Shown: positions 51,940-61,054 of the stretch, one piece after another
Layout: the number at the start of each line of letters is the position of its first letter
Numbering within the stretch: position 1 is the stretch's first letter
Origin: Microthrixaceae bacterium
Lineage (GTDB): Bacteria; Actinomycetota; Acidimicrobiia; Acidimicrobiales; Iamiaceae
Assembly (NCBI GenBank): GCA_016702505.1
Contig: JADJDU010000014.1
Coordinates: 62,001-126,000, forward strand
DNA length: 64,000 nt
Direction: 5' to 3'
Made by a program: the position numbers and the translations under genes
Notes under the pieces: model-generated
The model's database searches: none
What the model was told of the DNA's origin: nothing
Seen by the model: the letters and a program-made list of their open reading frames with translations, nothing else

Positions 51940-53127
51940 ATGGACCTGACCTGGAGCGCCGACGAGGAACGGTTCCGCACCGAGGTGCGAACCTGGCTCG
52001 AGACCGAACTTTCCGCCTGGCGAACCCGCCACGACGACCGGATTCTCTCGGGCGACACCCACGAGGGCTTCGCCCAGCACCTGGACTGGGAACGGACCCT
52101 GTTCAACGCCGGGTACGCCGCGGTGTCGTGGCCCACCGAGGTGGGCGGGCGAGGGGCCAGCCGCTGGGAGTGGCTCATCTTCGAGGAGGAGTACTACCGC
52201 GCCGGAGGGCCTCAACGGGTCACCCAGAACGGCATCTTCCTGTTGGCCCCCACCGTCTTCGAGTTCGGAACCGCCGAACAACAGGCCCACATCCTGCCCC
52301 GCATGGCGGCCGGAGACGACCTTTGGTGCCAGGGGTGGAGCGAACCCAACGCCGGCTCGGACCTGGCCTCGCTGACCAGCCGGGCCATCAGAGACGACGC
52401 CCGTGGCGGCTGGGTGCTCAACGGACAGAAGACGTGGACCACCAGGGGAGCCTTCTGCACCCACCTGTTCGGCCTGTTTCGGACGGATCCGGCCAGCGAA
52501 CGACACAAGGGCCTCACCTACCTGTTGGTGCCCCTCGATCTGGCCGGGGTGACGGTGCGGGGCTTCGGTCGCCTCGATGGTGACGAGGGCTTCGCAGAGG
52601 TCTTCTTCGAGGATGCCTTTCTGCCCGACGACGCCATTCCCGGAGGTGTGGTGCTGGGCGATGAGGGCCAGGGTTGGTCGGTGGCCATGGCCACCACCTC
52701 CTCGGAGCGGGGCCTCACGCTGCGCTCTCCCGGGCGATTCTGTGCCACCGCAGACCGCTTGGTCTCGCTGTACCGCGAGCGTTCGGGCGGCGCCGGAGCC
52801 GACCAGCTCGATCCCGGCCTGCGCGACCGCGTCGTTCAAGGGTGGATGGAGGCCGAGGCCTATCGGCTCCAAACCCTACAGACCGTCACCGACGATGCCG
52901 AGGGGCGTTCGGCCGGGGCAGCGTCCAGCTTCGTGAAACTTTGGTGGTCCGAGCTCGACGTCAAGCTGCACGAGACGGCCATGGACATCTTGGGTCCCGA
53001 AGCCGAACTGGACGGCACCTGGTCCAAGGGCTGGCAGTTCGCTCTCTCCGGGCCCATCTACGCCGGGACCAACGAGATCCAACGCAACATCGCGGCCGAG
53101 CGCGTCCTCGGCTTGCCCAGGAAGTAG
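51940..53127 (+). CDS. fadE31: Acyl-CoA dehydrogenase FadE31-like
   Basis: 395 residues. GWSEPNAGSDLASLTSRA, NGQKTWTTRGAF, SSERGLTLRSPGRF and GPIYAGTNEIQRNIAAERVLGLP match FadE31 from the HIP pathway. In M. tuberculosis FadE31 works with FadE32/33 as a heteromeric dehydrogenase. The paired gene follows after 9 nt here as well. Operator upstream is perfect. Confidence 0.83.
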   Translation: MDLTWSADEERFRTEVRTWLETELSAWRTRHDDRILSGDTHEGFAQHLDWERTLFNAGYAAVSWPTEVGGRGASRWEWLIFEEEYYRAGGPQRVTQNGIFLLAPTVFEFGTAEQQAHILPRMAAGDDLWCQGWSEPNAGSDLASLTSRAIRDDARGGWVLNGQKTWTTRGAFCTHLFGLFRTDPASERHKGLTYLLVPLDLAGVTVRGFGRLDGDEGFAEVFFEDAFLPDDAIPGGVVLGDEGQGWSVAMATTSSERGLTLRSPGRFCATADRLVSLYRERSGGAGADQLDPGLRDRVVQGWMEAEAYRLQTLQTVTDDAEGRSAGAASSFVKLWWSELDVKLHETAMDILGPEAELDGTWSKGWQFALSGPIYAGTNEIQRNIAAERVLGLPRK

Positions 53128-53136
53128 GGACCGACC

Positions 53137-54216
53137 GTGCGCTTTGCCTTCACCGACGATCAGATCGCGTTCCGCGACGCCGTCAGGGATCTGCTCTCCA
53201 ACGAGTGCGCACCCGAGGTGGTCCGAGCCGCGTGGCCATCAGAGGCCGATGCCCACGGAGCCCGCAAGGGCGAAGGGGCCCGAGCCGAAGCCGAGCGGGT
53301 GGCCAAGGTGTGGTCCGACCTGGCCGAGATGGGTGTCCTGGGAGTTGCGGTCGCCGAGAAGCACGGCGGGCTCGGTCTGGGCGAACTGGACTGGGTGCTG
53401 CTGGCCGAGGAGACCGGATACGCGGCGTTGCCCCACCCCTTCGTGGAGACCGCCGCCGTGGTGGCCCCGTTGCTGGGACAGGTCGGTGACCCCCATGGGG
53501 TGCTTGCCGAACTGATCGACGGCACCCGTCAGGCCGGCGTGGTGCCGCTCACCACCTCGCTTGTCCCGTGGGGTGATGCTGTCACCTACCTGGTAGCGCT
53601 GGACCACCATCCCTCGGCTTCCGGGCCCTGGGTTGCCCGCCGGATCACCGGCGGGGTGGCGGTGGGGGACGATCCCGATCACCGCCGCCACCTAGCCGAC
53701 GCCATGGACGCCGGTCGCCGCGTGGTGGCCCTGGGGGCGTGGCAGGCCGAAGGCGAACTCGGGACCACCCTCGACGCCGAACGTGCCTTCAACCGGGGAG
53801 CGCTCGGGGTGGCGGCCCAGCTCGTCGGACTGGGCCGGCGGATGCTCGACCTGACCGTCGACTACGTGGCCGAGCGTCGCCAGTTCGGCACGCCGGTCGG
53901 TGCGCAACAGGCGGTCAAGCACCACTTGGCGGACGTGGCCATGCAACTTCGCTTCGCCGCCCCTGCCGTGTACGGAGCGGCGTGGGCCATGGCGAACGGA
54001 TCACCGACGGCCAGCCGTGACGTCTCAATGGCCAAGGCTCTCGCTTCCGATGCTGCTCGCCTCGCCGTTCGTCAGACGCTTCAGTGCTCTGGCGCCATCG
54101 GCTACACGGTCGAATACGACCTGCACCTCTATCTGAAGCGAGCCGAAGCCCTGAGCCGGGCCTGGGGTGATGCGGCCTGGCACCGTCGCCGGGTCGGTGA
54201 GGCTCTCGGCATCTGA
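53137..54216 (+). CDS. fadE32: Acyl-CoA dehydrogenase FadE32/FadE33-like partner subunit
   Basis: 359 residues. It lacks the usual catalytic glutamate region of a homotetrameric ACAD but keeps the FAD-side blocks YVAERRQFGTPVGAQQAVKHHLADVAM and TLQCSGAIGYTVEYDLHLYLKRAEAL. This shape is found in alpha2-beta2 steroid dehydrogenases, where two half-active subunits share sites. Adjacent to the FadE31-like gene with a 9-nt gap. FadE32 rather than FadE33 is a guess. Confidence 0.75.
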   Translation: MRFAFTDDQIAFRDAVRDLLSNECAPEVVRAAWPSEADAHGARKGEGARAEAERVAKVWSDLAEMGVLGVAVAEKHGGLGLGELDWVLLAEETGYAALPHPFVETAAVVAPLLGQVGDPHGVLAELIDGTRQAGVVPLTTSLVPWGDAVTYLVALDHHPSASGPWVARRITGGVAVGDDPDHRRHLADAMDAGRRVVALGAWQAEGELGTTLDAERAFNRGALGVAAQLVGLGRRMLDLTVDYVAERRQFGTPVGAQQAVKHHLADVAMQLRFAAPAVYGAAWAMANGSPTASRDVSMAKALASDAARLAVRQTLQCSGAIGYTVEYDLHLYLKRAEALSRAWGDAAWHRRRVGEALGI

Positions 54217-54280
54217 GACCGTCCGATAGCCTCAGTTATCGGTTCCGCGGGCGCGGTGACAAGGTTCTGGAGGCAGACAG

Positions 54281-54514
54281 ATGTGGGTGCAGGTCGATCC
54301 GACGCACGCCGGCGAGAAGAGCTGGATCAACCCCGACAGCATCATGCGATGCGACGTGAACCAGGAACCCACCCCGCCGTGGGCGATCCTCACGCTCCAA
54401 GACGGAACCGAGTGCACGGTCAGCGAGCCTCGGGCCATGAAGATCCTGGCCAAGCTGCTCGGGACCGAACTGCCCAAGAACCCCGATGCCGGTGAGGGCT
54501 ACATCATGTACTGA
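54281..54514 (+). CDS. Small conserved-looking protein of unknown function
   Basis: 77 residues, no signal or membrane segment: WVQVDPTHAGEKSWINPDSIMRCDV, then LTLQDGTECTVSEPRAMKILAKLLG. A strand-rich small domain with a C-terminal helix, of the general shape of small binding proteins. GGAGG lies 7 nt before the ATG. It stands between the FadE pair and fadA6. Confidence 0.6.
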   Translation: MWVQVDPTHAGEKSWINPDSIMRCDVNQEPTPPWAILTLQDGTECTVSEPRAMKILAKLLGTELPKNPDAGEGYIMY

Positions 54515-54541
54515 AGCCCGGCTGTTGGCTTCGCCGGTGTT

Positions 54542-54556
54542 CTGACGGGGCGTTAG
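54542..54556. promoter_or_regulatory. Operator CTGACG-GGG-CGTTAG
   Basis: One mismatch (CGTTAG). It ends 36 nt upstream of the fadA6 ATG at 54593. Confidence 0.68.
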
Positions 54557-54592
54557 ATTCGGCATCTTCCGCCTGCACCCAGGAGCTTCACC

Positions 54593-55744
54593 ATGGCCGA
54601 GGCCTACATCGTCGACGCAGTACGGACCCCAGTTGGGCGTCGCGGGGGATCCTTGAGCACCATCCACCCCGCCGACCTTGGGGCCGCTTCGATCAAAGCT
54701 CTCTTGGACCGCACCGGCATCGACCCGGGCGCGGTGGAAGACGTCGTGTTCGGCAACGTGGATTCGGTTGGCGGCCAGGCCGGAGACATCGCTCGTACTT
54801 GCTGGCTGGTGGCCGGCGGCCCCGAGCACGTTCCGGGCACCACCGTCGACCGTCAGTGCGGCTCGGCTCAGCAGGCCGTTCACTTCGCGGCACAGGCCGT
54901 GATGGCGGGGGTCAACGACCTGGTGGTCGCCGGTGGCGTGCAGCAGATGAGCCAGATCCCGATCAGCTCGGCCATGACGTTGGCCGCCGATCTGGGCTTC
55001 CCCGATCCGTTCAGCACGTCGCCGGGCTGGGTTGAGCGTTACGGAACCGGTGAGGTCAGCCAGTTCCGGGGGGCCGAGCTGATCGCCGAGAAGTGGGGCA
55101 TTTCCCGAGACGAAATGGAGCAGTTCGCGGTCGAGTCCCATGAGCGGGCGATCGCGGCTCAGGCTCAGGGTCGCTTCGACGGTGAGATCACCCCCCTGAA
55201 CGGACTCGACCGGGACGAAGGGCCACGCGAGCCCAACTGGGAGAAGATCCGGAGCCTTCCCACCTTGGTCGAAGGTGGACGGATCACCGCCGCCATGGCC
55301 AGCCAGATCAGCGACGCTTCGGCATCGATCCTGATCGCCTCCGAGCAGGCCGTGAAGGATCACGACCTCACCCCCCGAGCCCGGATCCATCACATGAGCG
55401 TGCGGGGCGACGACCCCATCTTCATGCTGAGCGCACCCATCCCTGCCACGCGCTATGCACTGGAAAAGACCGGAATGTCCATGGACGACATCGATGCCGT
55501 GGAGATCAACGAGGCTTTCGCCTCGGTGGTGCTGGCCTGGGCCAAGGAACTGCAACCAGACATGGCGACCGTGAACCCCAACGGTGGAGCCATCGCTCTG
55601 GGTCATCCGCTGGGAGCCACCGGTGCCCGACTCATGACCACCATGCTCAACCACCTCGAGAAGACCGGTGGCCGCTACGGCCTCCAGACCATGTGCGAGG
55701 GTGGTGGCCAGGCCAACGTGACCATCATCGAGCGGCTGGGCTGA
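54593..55744 (+). CDS. fadA6: Steroid acetyl-CoA acyltransferase FadA6-like thiolase
   Basis: 383 residues. The nucleophile Cys is in VDRQCGSAQQA, the His in NPNGGAIALGHPLGATGARL and the second Cys in MCEGGGQANVTIIERL. ISQFRGAELIAEKW-type and PISSAMTLAADLGF segments match FadA6, the thiolase that cleaves late ring C/D intermediates. Operator upstream. Confidence 0.85.
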   Translation: MAEAYIVDAVRTPVGRRGGSLSTIHPADLGAASIKALLDRTGIDPGAVEDVVFGNVDSVGGQAGDIARTCWLVAGGPEHVPGTTVDRQCGSAQQAVHFAAQAVMAGVNDLVVAGGVQQMSQIPISSAMTLAADLGFPDPFSTSPGWVERYGTGEVSQFRGAELIAEKWGISRDEMEQFAVESHERAIAAQAQGRFDGEITPLNGLDRDEGPREPNWEKIRSLPTLVEGGRITAAMASQISDASASILIASEQAVKDHDLTPRARIHHMSVRGDDPIFMLSAPIPATRYALEKTGMSMDDIDAVEINEAFASVVLAWAKELQPDMATVNPNGGAIALGHPLGATGARLMTTMLNHLEKTGGRYGLQTMCEGGGQANVTIIERLG

Positions 55745-55785
55745 TGCCGATACTCTCCGGTCCGACCCTGAAGAGGCGGTAAGCG

Positions 55786-56187
55786 ATGTCCTGGACCCCT
55801 GACCAACCCCCACCTCCACCCGGCTGGCAGCCCCAGGCGCCCCCGCCCGGGTATGGCGGATACACCCAGCAGGTCGAACACCCACAAGGGACCACGGTGC
55901 TGGTGTTGGGCGTTTTGGGCTTGGTCTTCTGTCAGATCCTGGGCCCGTTCGCCTGGAGCATGGGAAACAAGGCGTTGAAGGAGATCGACGCCAGTGGCAT
56001 CGCCTACTCGAACCGGGGGACCATCCAGGCCGGTCGGATCTGCGGGATCATCGCGTCTGTGCTCATGATCTTGTCCCTGGTGGCCTTCGTGTTCTTCATG
56101 ATCGCAATGATCACCTTCGGAACCACCACATCGATCGAGAGCGACTACGAGAGCCTGGTCGGCCTGGGCCCATTCATCGGGTCGTGA
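55786..56187 (+). CDS. DUF4190-type membrane protein, first of a pair
   Basis: 133 residues. Pro-rich N-terminus (PPPPPGWQPQAPPPGYGG), then two helices with the DUF4190 pattern TTVLVLGVLGLVFCQILGPFAWSMGNKALKEID between them, and an amphipathic end. Function unknown, often near cell-envelope genes. It overlaps the following gene by 4 nt. Confidence 0.75.
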   Translation: MSWTPDQPPPPPGWQPQAPPPGYGGYTQQVEHPQGTTVLVLGVLGLVFCQILGPFAWSMGNKALKEIDASGIAYSNRGTIQAGRICGIIASVLMILSLVAFVFFMIAMITFGTTTSIESDYESLVGLGPFIGS

Positions 56188-56624
56188 GCAACCCCGGTCC
56201 GGGCCCACAGCCCAGCGACGACCCCGGCTACACCGACTACGGGATCTCCTTCAACGTCCCCGCCGAGGAGATGTACCGACCGCCGTTGGCCCGTCCCACC
56301 GGCGGTCCCCCCATCCACGCGGGGGTGGCGGCCCCCGCCTATGTCCGCAAGGTGAAGGCCCATCCCGAGGGCACGACCATCTTGGTGTTGGGGATCTTGT
56401 CGATCGTTGTGTGCCCGCTGATCGGGCCGCTGGCGTGGTCGATGGGCAACAAGGCCATGAGCCAGGTGCGGTTCTCGGGCTACACCTACTCCAATGCAGG
56501 GTTCATCCGGGCTGGCCGTCTCCTGGCCATCATCGCCACCTGTCTGATCGTGCTGTGGGTGATAGCGGTGCTGGTGATCGCATCCAACATCTCTGCCAAC
56601 GGGCCGCCCACCACCCAACCCTGA
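56184..56624 (+). CDS. DUF4190-type membrane protein, second of a pair
   Basis: 146 residues with the same layout: charged and Pro-rich N-terminal part (APAYVRKVKAHPEG), then TTILVLGILSIVVCPLIGPLAWSMGNKAMSQVRFS and a second helix. Starts at GTG 56184 overlapping the first gene's stop. A tandem duplicate with diverged N-terminus. Confidence 0.75.
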   Translation: MSNPGPGPQPSDDPGYTDYGISFNVPAEEMYRPPLARPTGGPPIHAGVAAPAYVRKVKAHPEGTTILVLGILSIVVCPLIGPLAWSMGNKAMSQVRFSGYTYSNAGFIRAGRLLAIIATCLIVLWVIAVLVIASNISANGPPTTQP

Positions 56625-56769
56625 GGGGCGAGGTCAGCGCCGAAGGTGGTGCAGCGCTATGGCGGTGGTGGTGTCCGCGTTCAGAGAATCCACCCCGCTC
56701 GCCATGTCACTGCGGACCCGGAGATCGGCGGCCTCCGGCCTCACGTGCACCGGTGACGTCCTCGACCGG

Positions 56770-57615
56770 TCAGGGGAGGAAGCGGGCGTGGTCGTCGAGC
56801 ACGCGCAGGACTTCGTCTCGCTCGGCCGATGGGACCCGCAGAACCACCTCGGGGATCCCGAGTGACTCGTAGTAGCCGAGCTTGTCCGCGTTCGGAAGCG
56901 TGCCGAAGGGGACGACGGTCAGCTCGGAGGGGTCTCTTCCCACGTCTTGGGCGGCTCGGTGGAGGTCGGCCATGGCGTCGGCGACGCCAGCCCCACCGAC
57001 CGGAATCCAACCGTCGGCGAACTCGGCGATATGGCGGAACAGGATGGGTCCGGCCGCCCCGCCCACCAGCACCGGTACTCCGGGCCGGCCTCGGACGGTC
57101 TGGCGCGGTTTGGGCCACGCCCATGACGGGCTCAGCTTGACGTGGTCACCCTCGAAGGCGGCGACCTCGTCACCCCAAAGGGCCTGCATGGCCAACACCC
57201 GCTCGCGCACCACCGCCCGGCGGGTGGCCTTGGATCCGCCGTGGTCTTCCAGCTCCTCGATGTTCCATCCGTAGCCGATGCCGAGGTGTATGCGGCCGTC
57301 CGAGCAGTGGTCGAGGGTGGCGACCTCTTTGGCGGTGACAATGGGGTCTCGCTCGGCCAGCAGCGCGATGCCGGTGCCGAGCCGGACCCGGGAGGTGACG
57401 GCGCTCATCATGCCCATGACCACGAACGGGTCAAGGGTGCGCTTGTACTCCTCGGCCAGAGGTTCACCCATCGGTGAGGGGGTTCGGCGGCTGGTGGGGA
57501 TGTGGGTGTGCTCGGGCACCCAGATCGACGAGAAGCCCCGGTCCTCCACCGCGCGAGCGAACTCGGCTGGGTCGATCGTTCGGTCGGTCAGGAAGATCGT
57601 CACTCCGAGGTCCAC
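56770..57615 (-). CDS. LLM class F420-dependent oxidoreductase
   Basis: 281 residues. GFSSIWVPEHTHIPTSRRTP, LGTGIALLAERDPIVTAKEVATLDHCSDGRIHLGIG and PVLVGGAAGPILFRHIAEFADGWIPVG mark a luciferase-like F420 enzyme. Similar proteins lie beside Ltp/DUF35 pairs in mycobacterial cholesterol loci (Rv3520c). It shares the divergent operator at 57632-57646 with the long SDR. Confidence 0.8.
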   Translation of the reverse strand: MDLGVTIFLTDRTIDPAEFARAVEDRGFSSIWVPEHTHIPTSRRTPSPMGEPLAEEYKRTLDPFVVMGMMSAVTSRVRLGTGIALLAERDPIVTAKEVATLDHCSDGRIHLGIGYGWNIEELEDHGGSKATRRAVVRERVLAMQALWGDEVAAFEGDHVKLSPSWAWPKPRQTVRGRPGVPVLVGGAAGPILFRHIAEFADGWIPVGGAGVADAMADLHRAAQDVGRDPSELTVVPFGTLPNADKLGYYESLGIPEVVLRVPSAERDEVLRVLDDHARFLP

Positions 57616-57631
57616 GGGACGAGACGCTAAT

Positions 57632-57646
57632 CTGACGGATCGTCAG
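57632..57646. promoter_or_regulatory. Operator CTGACG-GAT-CGTCAG, divergent
   Basis: Perfect copy lying 17 nt upstream of the oxidoreductase ATG at 57615 and 45 nt upstream of the SDR ATG at 57692. A single site can control both directions. Confidence 0.75.
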
Positions 57647-57691
57647 GAACCAGCACCACGCCCACGGGCGGGTGCCCGTCAGAGGAGTCCC

Positions 57692-58606
57692 ATGGGTTCG
57701 ATCTGTGAGGGTCGCGTTGTCGTAATCACCGGAGCCGGTCGTGGCATCGGCCGGGGTCACGCCCTGGAGTTCGCCCGGCAGGGAGCCAAGGTGGTGGTAA
57801 ACGACATCGGAGCCGAACTGGACGGGTCGGGTGGGTCGACGGGCCCGGCCGGCGAGGTCGTCGAGGAGATCAGGGCCATGGGCGGTGAGGCCGTCGCCAA
57901 CGGCGACGACATCTCCACCTGGGACGGTGGCGCCAACCTGGTCAAGGCGGCGATCGATGCCTTCGGTGATCTGCATGTGGTTGTCAACAACGCCGGGGTG
58001 GTGCGCGACCGCATGTTCGCCAACGCCACCGAGGACGAGTGGGACCTGACAATGCAGGTCCACCTCAAGGGTCACTTCACCACGTCGCGCCACGCCGCTG
58101 CCTACTGGCGAGACAAGGCCAAGGCCGGTGAGGCGGTCGACGCCAGGATCATCAACACCTCGTCGGGGGCTGGGTTGATGGGCTCGGTGGGTCAGGCCGC
58201 ATACTCGGCAGCCAAGGGCGGCATCCTCGCCCTCACCCTGGTTCAGGCCGCGGAGTTGGGCCGCTATGGGATCACGGTCAACGCCCTGGCGCCGGCGGCT
58301 CGGACTCGCATGACCGAGCAGGTCTTCGCCTCGACGATGGCCGCCCCCGATGACCCGGATGCCTTCGACCCGATGGCCCCCGAGAACGTGGCGCCGCTGG
58401 TGGTGTGGTTGGGATCGCCAGACTCGGCCGGTGTCACCGGTCGGGTTTTCGAGGTCGAGGCCGGAAAGGTGTCGGTTGCCGACGGATGGAACCACGGTCG
58501 CGTGATCGACAAGGGCGCTCGCTGGGAACCGATCGAGGTCGGCAACGCCGTGCTCGAACTGCTGGCCGAGGCACCCACCCCGACCTCGGTCTACGGCGCG
58601 GGCTGA
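57692..58606 (+). CDS. Long SDR, HSD17B4 N-terminal-like
   Basis: 304 residues. GAGRGIGRGHALEFARQGAKVVVNDIG, NNAGVVRDRMF, NTSSGAGLMG, YSAAK and the extended tail with AWLG/VVWLGSPDSAGVTGRVFEVE. Same family as 29384-30295 and close to the mycobacterial SDRs that oxidise steroid 3-hydroxyacyl-CoA. ATG at 57692 follows GAGGAG. A DUF2332 gene starts on the base after its stop. Confidence 0.83.
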   Translation: MGSICEGRVVVITGAGRGIGRGHALEFARQGAKVVVNDIGAELDGSGGSTGPAGEVVEEIRAMGGEAVANGDDISTWDGGANLVKAAIDAFGDLHVVVNNAGVVRDRMFANATEDEWDLTMQVHLKGHFTTSRHAAAYWRDKAKAGEAVDARIINTSSGAGLMGSVGQAAYSAAKGGILALTLVQAAELGRYGITVNALAPAARTRMTEQVFASTMAAPDDPDAFDPMAPENVAPLVVWLGSPDSAGVTGRVFEVEAGKVSVADGWNHGRVIDKGARWEPIEVGNAVLELLAEAPTPTSVYGAG

Positions 58607-59809
58607 GTGCCACGCGAAGCCGAACCCGTCGATGCCGAACCCGCCAATGCCGACGAGTTGGCGGCTCGCTTCGACACCTGGGCGAAGGGCGTGGTCCGTA
58701 ACCTTCCCCTTTATCGCCGGCTCTGCGAAGGAGTTGCTGGCGACCGAGAGGTGGCGGCCCGGCTCCTGATCTCCCCCCGGCCCGCGCAACGGATCCCGAA
58801 CCTGCTGTTGGCAGCGGTCCACGATGTGGTGCTGGCTGGTGATCACCATCCCGATGCCGAGGCGATTCGACGGTGGTACGGGTCGGTCACACCCGAACCA
58901 TGGGTGGTGGGGCGTGGGGTAGACGACCCCTGGCCCCACTTCCGGGCGCTCGCCCTCGACCACGAGGTGGTGGCCGAGCGAATCGGGACCTGTTCCACCC
59001 AGACCAACGAGGTCGGTCGGTGCGCCCCGCTGCTGGCCGCCCTGGCTGGGGTGGGGGCTGGAACCACTGGCCGGGGAATCGGACTGGTGGAGATCGGCGC
59101 CAGTGCCGGGCTCAACCTGCTGCTCGACCGCTACGGGTACTGCTACACCCGGTCTCGGGTCGTTCCCGGAACCGGTGACGCGCTCAGCGCCGACGAGTCC
59201 GATGGCGAGGCGTTGTGGCTGGCCCCCAACGCGCCGCTGGTGCTCACATGCGCGCTGCGTGGTCCGTGCACGCCACCGCTTCCGGAGGTGATGCCGGTCA
59301 TCGACTACCGGGTCGGATTGGACCTCCACCCGGTCGATCCCGGTGAGCGGGCCCAGGCCCGCTGGCTGGTGGCGTGCCAGTGGCCCGACCAGCCCGAGCG
59401 CGTCCATCGGGCCCGCACCGCCATCGCCCTGTCTCACGGTCGACGACCCCGGGTGGTCGTCGGGGACGCCGTGGATGGCCTGGCCGAGCTAGTGCGCTCG
59501 GTCCCCGACGGCTCCCTGCCGGTGGTGGTGGCGACGTGGGTGCTCTCCTACATCGGTCCCGATCGGCAACGAGACCTGATGGCGGTGTTGGGCGAGCTGG
59601 CGACCGAGAGAGACCTCAGCTTCGTGTACTCCGAACAGCCGGAGTTGGTGCCCGGTCTGGGGGTGCCGCCTCGTCCCGATGGTAGGCCCGACGGTACAGC
59701 CACCGCCCTCGTGCGGATCGACTGGCGCGGTGGTGAGGGTGTCGAACACCGTCTCGGTGATCAACACCCTCACGGCACCTGGTTGGAGTGGCTCGGCCCC
59801 CAGCGGTGA
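58607..59809 (+). CDS. DUF2332 family protein
   Basis: 400 residues. LISPRPAQRIPNLLLAAVHDVVLAG, CSTQTNEVGRC, GLVEIGASAGLNLLLDRYGYCY and VATWVLSYIGPDRQRDL are DUF2332 hallmarks; the middle part resembles a SAM-binding fold. Function unknown. GTG start adjacent to the SDR stop, so it is in the regulon unit by position. Confidence 0.8.
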   Translation: MPREAEPVDAEPANADELAARFDTWAKGVVRNLPLYRRLCEGVAGDREVAARLLISPRPAQRIPNLLLAAVHDVVLAGDHHPDAEAIRRWYGSVTPEPWVVGRGVDDPWPHFRALALDHEVVAERIGTCSTQTNEVGRCAPLLAALAGVGAGTTGRGIGLVEIGASAGLNLLLDRYGYCYTRSRVVPGTGDALSADESDGEALWLAPNAPLVLTCALRGPCTPPLPEVMPVIDYRVGLDLHPVDPGERAQARWLVACQWPDQPERVHRARTAIALSHGRRPRVVVGDAVDGLAELVRSVPDGSLPVVVATWVLSYIGPDRQRDLMAVLGELATERDLSFVYSEQPELVPGLGVPPRPDGRPDGTATALVRIDWRGGEGVEHRLGDQHPHGTWLEWLGPQR

Positions 59810-59821
59810 CCGACCCGAGGG

Positions 59822-61054
59822 TCAGCGGCCGGTGTCGGAGCCGATGCCAGCGGTGGACCCAGCGCCCGTGGTGGACCCGGTAGCGGTGCCCGTGGTGGTG
59901 GTTGGGGCTGACTCCACCGTGCTGGTAGTGGTGGGACCGGTGGCCGGGAAGGTGGTGGTGGTCGTCGAGGGTGCCAAGGTGGTGGGGGGCACCGTCTCGG
60001 CACCGGGTTCAGGGGTGGCGAACAACAGCCTCACCGGCTCGGGCAAGGGTGCCGTGGTTCCTTCGGGAACCCCGATCCCGGTGGCGCGTAGCTCACAGTT
60101 CGTGCCACAACGGATCTCGGCGCCGTCGACCAGAATGCTGGAGTTCAGCACCAGTTCGACGTCGACCCTTCCGCCCTGGTCGGCGGCTCCATCGAAGACC
60201 GTCTGGCACTGCTCAACTCCGTCTCCACCGGTGAAGCACTGTTGCAGTCTCACCATTCGTTGGGCGACCCACCCGGTCACGGAGATGGGGGTCGGCCGTC
60301 CGGGCGACAGGCCGGTGTCGGCGCCGGCCACGCTCAGGGCCGGAACCTCGAACTCGGGTGCCCCTTCGAAGTTGATGTAGGCACCTCCCGACCGGTCGTA
60401 GTCCGAGATCGCACCCATACCCAGAAGGCAGCGTTCGGCGGCGGCGGCGCAGTCCACCCGGCCGAATCCCGGTGTCTCGATGAAGCGCCTAACCGTCACC
60501 TCGGCCACCACGTTGCCCTGGGCATCGGCGGTGACGTACTGGACCGTGCTGAAACCGGAGTCGATGCCGAGATCGCAGGCATCTACACCAGCGTTGAGCG
60601 TGTCGGCTTCGGCGGCACAGTGCACCACCCCGAGTGAGTCGTCGGGGTTGAAGCCACGGCCGTAGATGGTGACGGTGTCACCGTCTCTCAGTCCGCTCTG
60701 GGGGGTGGCTCCCACCGGCAGGCGCCAGGAGGCCTTGCCGTCGATGGCAGATCCGGGCAGGTTCTCGAGCAGAGCTCGCTGATCCTCGGTGCTCATCTCC
60801 TTGATTTCGCCGTCGTGGCCGTCGCCGACCCGGTTCGTGGTGAGCGACATCAGTCCCGCCCCTCCGACCAGCGCCACCAGCACCACGGCCGCGGCTGCCA
60901 GTCGGGCTCGAACCTGCTCTGAGCGTTGACGCTGGGCCCGGGTGGCGAGGTTGCGCCGGGCACCGGCGACGTCGGGGTCACCGACCTGGTGGATAAGTGA
61001 GGACCGTGCCTGCCGGGCCCGGTTGGCGATCGGATCGGACGGATCGTGGCTCAT
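59822..61054 (-). CDS. Membrane protein with neocarzinostatin-like outer domains, partner of an ECF sigma factor
   Basis: 410 residues. A roughly 50-residue cytoplasmic part and one membrane helix (about 52-72) are followed by two neocarzinostatin-type segments: GLRDGDTVTIYGRGFNPDDSLGVVHCA, VDCAAAAERCLLGMGAISDYDRSGG and a second with VRLQQCFTGG, CGTNCELRATG. The C-terminal 60 residues are Thr/Ser-rich. The overlap with the sigma gene (4 nt) suggests an anti-sigma or sensor role; the cytoplasmic part lacks the usual zinc motif. Confidence 0.7.
   Translation of the reverse strand: MSHDPSDPIANRARQARSSLIHQVGDPDVAGARRNLATRAQRQRSEQVRARLAAAAVVLVALVGGAGLMSLTTNRVGDGHDGEIKEMSTEDQRALLENLPGSAIDGKASWRLPVGATPQSGLRDGDTVTIYGRGFNPDDSLGVVHCAAEADTLNAGVDACDLGIDSGFSTVQYVTADAQGNVVAEVTVRRFIETPGFGRVDCAAAAERCLLGMGAISDYDRSGGAYINFEGAPEFEVPALSVAGADTGLSPGRPTPISVTGWVAQRMVRLQQCFTGGDGVEQCQTVFDGAADQGGRVDVELVLNSSILVDGAEIRCGTNCELRATGIGVPEGTTAPLPEPVRLLFATPEPGAETVPPTTLAPSTTTTTFPATGPTTTSTVESAPTTTTGTATGSTTGAGSTAGIGSDTGR

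Noticed and set aside
57464..59437. A 657-residue open frame on the minus strand
   Set aside because: It is antisense to an SDR and a DUF2332 protein that both have clear motifs. The composition is typical of shadow frames.
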